A stretch of 12,213 nucleotides of DNA from Lentisphaeria bacterium (GTDB taxonomy: Bacteria; Verrucomicrobiota; Lentisphaeria; Victivallales; GWF2-50-93). The translations under genes were made by a program, and so were the position numbers. The notes beneath the pieces were generated by a model. The model did not search any database. It was not told the DNA's origin and was given only the letters and a program-made list of their open reading frames with translations. This document shows, piece after piece, positions 7,688 through 12,213 of this stretch (positions within the stretch are counted from its first letter, which is position 1; the number at the start of each line of letters is the position of its first letter). The DNA lies in NCBI GenBank assembly GCA_020056205.1, contig JAGVIF010000545.1:1-12213 (forward strand), read 5' to 3'.

Positions 7688-7756
7688 AGGTGAACTTATA
7701 CGAGACGATGCCGCAACCGCCTTGCCAAAGCAGCGAAGCGCCCCGTATTTACGATT

Positions 7757-7773
7757 GAGTGACAGGGTCACTC
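7757..7773. repeat. perfect 7-bp inverted repeat over the acs stop codon
   Basis: GAGTGAC and GTCACTC flank AGG, and the acs TGA (7770-7768) lies inside one arm. It could form an RNA stem at the end of the acs message, but no U-run follows. Confidence 0.6.
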
Positions 7774-9679
7774 TTCCAGCGTGGTCAAATCCCCTTCGTC
7801 CACGCCCATTGCGCGGGCCTTTAGGACCCTGCGCATTATTTTCCCGCTCCTAGTCTTCGGGAGCGATTCCACAAAAGATACTGAATCCGGTTTAGCGATG
7901 GGGCCTATCTCGTGGCTCACGTGTTTTTTTAGCTCTTCTTCCAGCTGCTTTGTGCCTGTAAAACCGGTGCGCAGGATGGCGTACGCGTGTATGGCGTTGC
8001 CCCTGAGTTCATCAGGCACCGTAATGGCCGCGGCCTCCGAAATACTCTGGTGGCTCACCAACGCGCTCTCTATTTCCGCGGTGCCGAGCCTGTAGCCGCT
8101 GACTTTAATAACGTCATCGATCCTGCCGATTATCCAGACATACCCGTCCTTATCTATGCGCGCTGAATCGCCTGTCTTGTACCATCCCTGTTTTTTGTAG
8201 TCTTTCCAGTATGTTTCTACAAACCTCTCAGGGTCCTCGTGAATCGTCCTGGCCATGCCCGGCCACGGTTTTTTGAGCACCAGCTTGCCTTCTTCACCTA
8301 TTTTTACCTCATTGCCCGCATCGTCCACGACCGCGGCCTCTACGCCAAAAAAGGGCTTGGCGGCTGACCCGGGTTTTAGGGGGGTGATCGGCAGGGGTGT
8401 GATCATAAAGCCGCCTGTCTCGGTCTGCCACCACGTGTCCATGATAGGGCAGTTATTTTTGCCTATTACGCGGTGGTACCAGCGCCACGCCTCAGGGTTT
8501 ATAGGCTCGCCGACAGAACCCAGAAGCCTTAAGCTGCTCAGGTCATGCCTGTTCGGCCACGCCTCGCCGAAGCGCATGAGCCCGCGTATTGCCGTAGGCG
8601 AAGTGTAAAGTATTGAAACTCCATATTTTTCAATCATCTGCCACCAGCGATTCGGGTAAGGGTGGTTAGGCGCGCCTTCGTACATTACTATTGTTGACCC
8701 GTTGATCAGCGGCCCGTAGATTATGTAGCTGTGGCCGGTAATCCACCCCGGGTCAGCCGCGCACCACCAGCGGTCCTCGTCCTTTATGTCAAATACATAC
8801 TCGTGGGTTGTGGAGGTATATACCGCATAACCGCCGTGTGTGTGGACAATGCCTTTTGGCTTGCCTGTGGTGCCCGAAGTGTAGAGCACGAAAAGCATGT
8901 CTTCCGCATCTGTTTTTTCAGTCTCACAGTTAGGCGAGGTAATCGGCAGGGCCATCATGTCGTGGTACCAGAAGTCGCGGTCATTTTCCATAACTACTTC
9001 ATGGCCGGTCCTTTTTACCGTAATGCAAGTTTCAATAGTAGGGGAGCGCTTCATGGCCTCGTTTGCGATGCCTTTTAAGTCGGTGATTTTACCGCGCCTG
9101 AAACCTCCGTCGGCTGTCAGCAGCACCTTGCTGTGCGCGTCCTCAATGCGGCCCGCGAGCGCCTCCACGCTGAACCCGCCGGTAGACCACGCTGTGAGCC
9201 GCGCCTATCTTCGCGCACGCCAGCATTGATATAAGGAGTTCGGGTATCTGCGGCATGTAAATGGTGACAATATCGCCCTTTTTTACACCCATACATTTCA
9301 GGATATTGCCCAGTTTTGAAATTTCGCGATTAAGCTCGTGATATGAAAAAATACGGGTATCTCCCGGTTCGCCTTCCCAGATAACCGCTATCTTATTTCT
9401 GCGCCAGTTAGCCAAATGCCTGTCAACAGCGTTATGCACTATGTTTATTTTGCCGCCGGTAAACCACTTGTAAAAAGGAGGGTTGGATGAATCCAGTACC
9501 GTATCATATGGTTTAAACCACTGCAGTTTTTCTGCGCGCTGTGCCCAGAACTTTTCCCGGTTCTCGACGGAGTATTTGTAAATGTCATCATATTCTTTAA
9601 TGTTCGCATTATTCTTGGTTTTTTCAGAAGGATGGTAAAATTCCGTCTCGGTAATTTTGTTGCTTTGTTTTTCACTCAT
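7768..9679 (-). pseudogene. acs: acetyl-CoA synthetase (AMP-forming), interrupted by a single-base frameshift
   Basis: Acs activates acetate with ATP to acetyl-AMP and then acetyl-CoA. Translation from the ATG at 9679 gives a normal N-terminus through PFYKWFTGGKINIVHNAVDRHL to IGAAHSVVY. It then leaves frame at 9181-9182 and stops at 9143. In the next frame, from 9180, GGFS joins MEALAGRIEDAHSK (read as VEALAG) and continues to the stop at 7768. Removing one of the two G bases at 9181-9182 (plus strand) gives 636 residues, close to the 652 of E. coli. The rest is intact: YTSGTTGKPKG (P-loop, about 267-276 of the joined protein), WWCAADPGWITGHSY, DTWWQTETGGF, GRIDDVIKVSGYRLG and KTRSGKIMRR, with the catalytic, acetylatable lysine near 613. 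Because everything downstream is conserved, a sequencing or assembly error or a very recent mutation is more likely than old decay. It has its own strong ribosome binding site. Confidence 0.9.
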
Positions 9680-9683
9680 GGCG

Positions 9684-9691
9684 CCCCTCCC
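9684..9691 (-). promoter_or_regulatory. strong ribosome binding site of acs
   Basis: The minus strand reads GGGAGGGG, with the GGAGG core six nucleotides before the ATG at 9679. Its first two G bases can also pair in a leader hairpin. Confidence 0.7.
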
Positions 9692-9734
9692 GGGTTATTT
9701 GGGTTTTGCCCGGCCATTTTGGCGACGACCGGGC
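9690..9734 (-). promoter_or_regulatory. acs leader with two mutually exclusive hairpins
   Basis: On the minus strand GCCCGG (9734-9729) can pair with CCGGGC (9713-9708). The same CCGGG (9713-9709) can instead pair with CCCGG (9694-9690), which covers the first two bases of the acs ribosome binding site. This is the layout of a switchable leader, but the stems are only 5-6 bp and G+C-rich, so chance is a fair alternative. No U-run follows the first stem, so it is not an obvious terminator for the upstream nrfD-like gene. The rest of the 96-base gap is AT-rich, with only a weak promoter-like match (TTGCAG at 9764-9759, TATTTA at 9741-9736). Confidence 0.3.
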
Positions 9735-9775
9735 TTAAATACTATTTTTTTGTTCACACTGCAATATCGCGGGGT

Positions 9776-10927
9776 TCATTTTAACTTTTGCCTGTATGAA
9801 TAGAAAATCGCCATTATGGCTAATATAGCTGCGCTGTAAACGCCCAAAACAATCAATATCTCAGAAAATGTAGGGACATAAGATATCTTAAAAGCAAGAG
9901 GAATCCACCTTCTGAAATAAGCAGAAATAATAATATCCGCCCTTTTTAAAAGAACTCCCGCAAGAATTAAAACCGGTACAATTCTATTCAAAATAATTTT
10001 ATTCTTTTTACTAACCAGGATCAAGAAAACCGGCAAGGCATTCCCTATAATCAAGCTCAAGAGGAGAAGTATAGGGAAAATGCTTTGGGATTCTTGAATA
10101 AGAGTATTCCTTCTGCCAATTCCATAATTCAAAAAAATCATTACCACATCCAGCAATAACAAAAATACCGATAATCTTCTGGCTAAATCAGAGAATGGCT
10201 TATTGTTCTCTATGCCTGCAGTATCCACACAATAGCTTTTCAAGATCACTAAAGATGCCAGGCCGCACAAAAGCGCAGAGATAATAAAAATAATCCCAAG
10301 AAGCGGAGTATGCCATTCAGGCCTGGCCGCTGTGTCAGTAAACACCTTTGTGGTTATGAAATAAAGCGCCGTGATTAAAAATAAAGTAATAAAACTACCT
10401 ATTCTTAACGCCAAATCATTCGCTTTCTTAAAAACCAGCCCTATAAATAACGCGGGTATATTCAGTAACTGAAATTTAAACGGGGCTATCTTTTGAAATG
10501 ATAGATAAGAATAGACTGCGCTCATGGCCAGGAGTGCATTAAGAACTATAAAATCCCAGAATAAAGGGGATTTAGGATGGGGGTATATGGCGATATAGTA
10601 AAATCTATCTATCCTCCCTAAATCCAAGAGAATGAAAACTCCTGCCAAAGACAAGCTTATAAATGCAATGACTGATGAGAAAAATTTGAACTCTTCCGAA
10701 ATACCTTTCTGTATAGAAATAACTGTTAAATACATCAATATTCCTGCGCCAAGGCCCATAAAAAAAGTAAAGTTGACCACATAGATGCCCCATACAACCG
10801 GCTCCCTTAAACCAGTAACCCCCATTCCATTTAAAGTTTGATACAGAAAAGAAGAGGCTCCCAGAATAATTAATATTCCTAAAAAAGCCAACAGTATATA
10901 GTTTCTTTTATTCAATATAGTATACAT
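9776..10927 (-). CDS. NrfD/PsrC-type integral membrane subunit (quinol/quinone-interacting)
   Basis: NrfD/PsrC-family proteins anchor molybdoenzyme or cytochrome complexes in the membrane and exchange electrons with quinones. This 383-residue protein is almost wholly hydrophobic, with about ten membrane segments (near 10-29, 44-69, 82-102, 122-143, 155-166, 176-193, 208-230, 253-268, 284-305 and 352-377, plus a possible one near 314-328). Family landmarks are GLREPVVWGIYVVNFTFFMG (39-58), FILLDLGRIDRFYY (98-111), HPKSPLFWDF (117-126), PEWHTPLLG (203-211) and the C-terminal YVPTFSEILIVLG (350-362). It starts inside the end of the iron-sulfur subunit gene (20-bp overlap), so coupled translation is likely. 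The surrounding genes place it in a NapA-like complex. The DNA is much more AT-rich than acs next door. Electron direction and the quinone type cannot be read from the sequence. Confidence 0.9.
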   Translation of the reverse strand: MYTILNKRNYILLAFLGILIILGASSFLYQTLNGMGVTGLREPVVWGIYVVNFTFFMGLGAGILMYLTVISIQKGISEEFKFFSSVIAFISLSLAGVFILLDLGRIDRFYYIAIYPHPKSPLFWDFIVLNALLAMSAVYSYLSFQKIAPFKFQLLNIPALFIGLVFKKANDLALRIGSFITLFLITALYFITTKVFTDTAARPEWHTPLLGIIFIISALLCGLASLVILKSYCVDTAGIENNKPFSDLARRLSVFLLLLDVVMIFLNYGIGRRNTLIQESQSIFPILLLLSLIIGNALPVFLILVSKKNKIILNRIVPVLILAGVLLKRADIIISAYFRRWIPLAFKISYVPTFSEILIVLGVYSAAILAIMAIFYSYRQKLK

Positions 10928-11561
10928 TGGGTTCGGTCCCTGCTCTTTCAGCCAACCGCTTATACTTATTCTTTTTTAGAAGGCTGGACACCTGGCTTTC
11001 CGGGTCGCAAATATCTCCAAAATACAAGGCATTTCCAACACATTCTATTACGCAGGCCGGCACAACAACCTTGTACCTATCCGGCTCATTAATTGTTGTG
11101 CCTATCTGCAATCCTTTTTTATGAGCCTCGTCAATTTTATGGATACAGAAGGTGCATTTTTCAACAACCCCGAGCCTGCGGACAGGCACAACCGGATTTT
11201 CAGTCAGCATATCCTCAGGCTTCTCCCAGTTAAAAACACGCGCCTCATAAGGACAGGCCGTCATACAGCAGCGGCATCCGATACATTTACGTTGATTGAC
11301 AAGGACAATCCCCCATTCCTTTTTTTCATAGGAAGCGCCTGTAGGGCATACATCTACACAGGGATGTTTTTTACAGTGCATACATGGCCTGGCAAAAAAC
11401 ACCCGCCTGTAATCCGGATACCCGCCTTCTACCGTATCCAGAACAGTTTGCCATGTTCTAGTAGTAAGAACACTGTTTTCCATATTGCAGGCTATAGTGC
11501 ATGTTTTACACCCAATACATTTCCTTGTATCCACTACCATTGCGTATTGTTTTTCTTTCAT
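10908..11561 (-). CDS. four-cluster ferredoxin-like electron-transfer subunit (DmsB/PsrB/NrfC type)
   Basis: This subunit passes electrons between a membrane quinol module and a molybdopterin catalytic subunit. Its 217 residues contain sixteen cysteines in the family's four groups: CIGCKTCTIAC (15-25), CMHCKKHPCVDVC (60-72), CIGCRCCMTAC (93-103, with an extra cysteine at 98) and CTFC (136-139) with CVIEC (170-174). These can bind four [4Fe-4S] clusters. There is no signal peptide. Subunits of this family are often exported with a Tat-carrying partner, which would then be the NapA-like protein. An AAGG lies nine nucleotides before the ATG. The gene begins 11 nt after the NapA-like stop and its 3' end overlaps the nrfD-like gene by 20 bp, the A-B-C order of complex iron-sulfur molybdoenzymes. 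Confidence 0.95.
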   Translation of the reverse strand: MKEKQYAMVVDTRKCIGCKTCTIACNMENSVLTTRTWQTVLDTVEGGYPDYRRVFFARPCMHCKKHPCVDVCPTGASYEKKEWGIVLVNQRKCIGCRCCMTACPYEARVFNWEKPEDMLTENPVVPVRRLGVVEKCTFCIHKIDEAHKKGLQIGTTINEPDRYKVVVPACVIECVGNALYFGDICDPESQVSSLLKKNKYKRLAERAGTEPNVYYIE

Positions 11562-11572
11562 CTTTATCTGCC

Positions 11573-12213
11573 TTAGGCCTTTTCTATTTTAACTGCGCAA
11601 ATCTTATACTCCGGTTCTTTTGACATATCGTCAACCGCATCTATGCATACCATATTTATTAATTTTCGAGCATCAAAAAATGGAACAAAGACAACCCCTG
11701 GCCTGGGAATACTGACCCTTTCTTCGATTCCTTTCAAACGGGCATCCTCTGTGTCTACAACCTTGGCTTCTAAAATAATCTCTCCGCGGCGGGATATTAT
11801 TCTGACCTTATCTTCATTGCGTATACCTTGTTTTCTCGCATCCTCTATGTTTATTTCAACAAATGATTCTTTCACCATTTTCCTAAGCCAAGGCACCCTC
11901 ATTGTCATTGTCCCAGAGTGCCAGTGATGAACAACTCTGCCGGTTGTCAAATAAAATGGATATACTGAGTCTGGTTTTTCAGCAGGGTCCATATGCGGCC
12001 TTTTAAATATCTTAGCCCTGCCATCATTAAATCCATAAAAATACACACCATCTGCGCCAACTTGTGTTTTGCCTGTATCAACCAAATGCTTCAGGTATTT
12101 GTCCTGTGGATATTGATAACGTTTCTCGCTGCCTCCATTGGTTTCAGAAAGAATAGGCCACTGAGCGCTTCCGTTTTTCCTTAAATAGGAATAGGTTGCC
12201 CCGGATAAATCAA
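11573..12213 (-). CDS. NapA-like molybdopterin oxidoreductase, C-terminal part only (5' end outside the window)
   Basis: The frame stays open from the stop at 11573 to the right edge, giving the last 212 residues of a larger enzyme; apparent starts inside it, such as the TTG at 12085, are not needed. This is the molybdopterin-dinucleotide-binding C-terminal domain: YPFYLTTGRVVHHWHSGTMT, then RVPWLRK, VRIISRRGEI, and the tail FVPFFDARKLINMV with ID-AVD, SKEPEYKICAVKIEKA. From memory, that tail closely resembles the end of periplasmic nitrate reductase NapA of E. coli (PFFDAAQLVNKL, then a Cys-Ala-Val-Lys ending). The catalytic centre, molybdenum ligand, N-terminal [4Fe-4S] cluster and Tat signal all lie outside the window. 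Nitrate reduction is therefore likely but not proven, and a related formate dehydrogenase or other oxyanion reductase is possible. It leads the electron-transfer genes downstream. Confidence 0.8.
   Translation of the reverse strand, partial: DLSGATYSYLRKNGSAQWPILSETNGGSEKRYQYPQDKYLKHLVDTGKTQVGADGVYFYGFNDGRAKIFKRPHMDPAEKPDSVYPFYLTTGRVVHHWHSGTMTMRVPWLRKMVKESFVEINIEDARKQGIRNEDKVRIISRRGEIILEAKVVDTEDARLKGIEERVSIPRPGVVFVPFFDARKLINMVCIDAVDDMSKEPEYKICAVKIEKA

Larger units (their letters stand above)
7429..7767. other. non-coding, palindrome-rich intergenic tract
   Basis: This stretch of about 340 bases between the operon promoter and the 3' end of acs contains no convincing gene. It holds a short direct repeat (GGATATT twice, 7445-7458), six inverted repeats listed separately, and an A-tract at 7618-7625 followed by AT-rich sequence to about 7670. 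The only small frame seen (7588-7511, minus, 25 codons) has no ribosome binding site and runs through the largest inverted repeat. The density of dyads resembles compound repetitive extragenic elements, but with one copy visible I cannot show that it is a repeat family. Confidence 0.6.

Noticed and set aside
7440..7775. CRISPR array or integron-type site
   Set aside because: The dyads differ in sequence and spacing; there is no regular repeat-spacer unit and no integrase or cas gene nearby.
9143..9168. The acs frameshift as two separate overlapping genes
   Set aside because: The two frames join exactly at a conserved point of one Acs protein and neither half has its own full domain set; the GTG at 9168 has no ribosome site.
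11121..11576. 151-codon plus-strand frame
   Set aside because: Fully antisense to the iron-sulfur subunit, whose sixteen cysteines in family spacing establish the minus strand as coding.

Overview
The window reads as a stretch of a Gram-negative-type, respiratory bacterium, probably uncultured. There are no introns, genes are tightly packed, Shine-Dalgarno sites are clear, and starts are a mix of ATG and GTG. No taxon marker (rRNA, ribosomal protein) is present, so nothing firmer than 'bacterium' can be supported. Base composition is uneven: 4561-4620 has 46/60 G+C, 8281-8340 has 34/60 and 9781-9840 has 21/60.

Left block (1-7430). A PHP-domain phosphoesterase gene (9-710, +) enters from the left edge. 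It converges on a five-gene minus-strand operon running nfeD-like (7341-6763), flotillin-like (6743-5286), Ppx/GppA-like phosphatase with a C-terminal HD domain (5281-3731), polyphosphate kinase 1 (3734-1644), and an unrecognised three-helix membrane protein with a probable exported alpha/beta domain (1614-748). Junctions are 19 nt, 4 nt, a 4-nt ATGA overlap and 29 nt, so one transcript is likely. A candidate sigma70-type promoter lies just upstream of nfeD. The operon joins membrane-microdomain scaffolding (NfeD/flotillin) with polyphosphate metabolism. The Ppx-like domain has lost two acidic metal-binding positions of the family while the HD site looks intact.

Middle (about 7430-7775). A non-coding tract is packed with at least six short inverted repeats and looks like a compound intergenic repeat element. 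It separates the polyphosphate/flotillin operon from the genes to the right.

Right block (7768-12213, all minus strand). From the right edge, the C-terminal part of a NapA-type molybdopterin oxidoreductase is followed by a four-cluster ferredoxin-like electron-transfer subunit and an NrfD/PsrC-type membrane quinol/quinone subunit. Together they form a respiratory complex of the iron-sulfur molybdoenzyme type. Downstream is acetyl-CoA synthetase (acs), broken by a single extra base near 9181-9182. If that base is a sequencing error, acs is a normal 636-residue enzyme and the block could link acetate activation to anaerobic respiration. The acs leader has its own strong ribosome binding site and two mutually exclusive hairpins.
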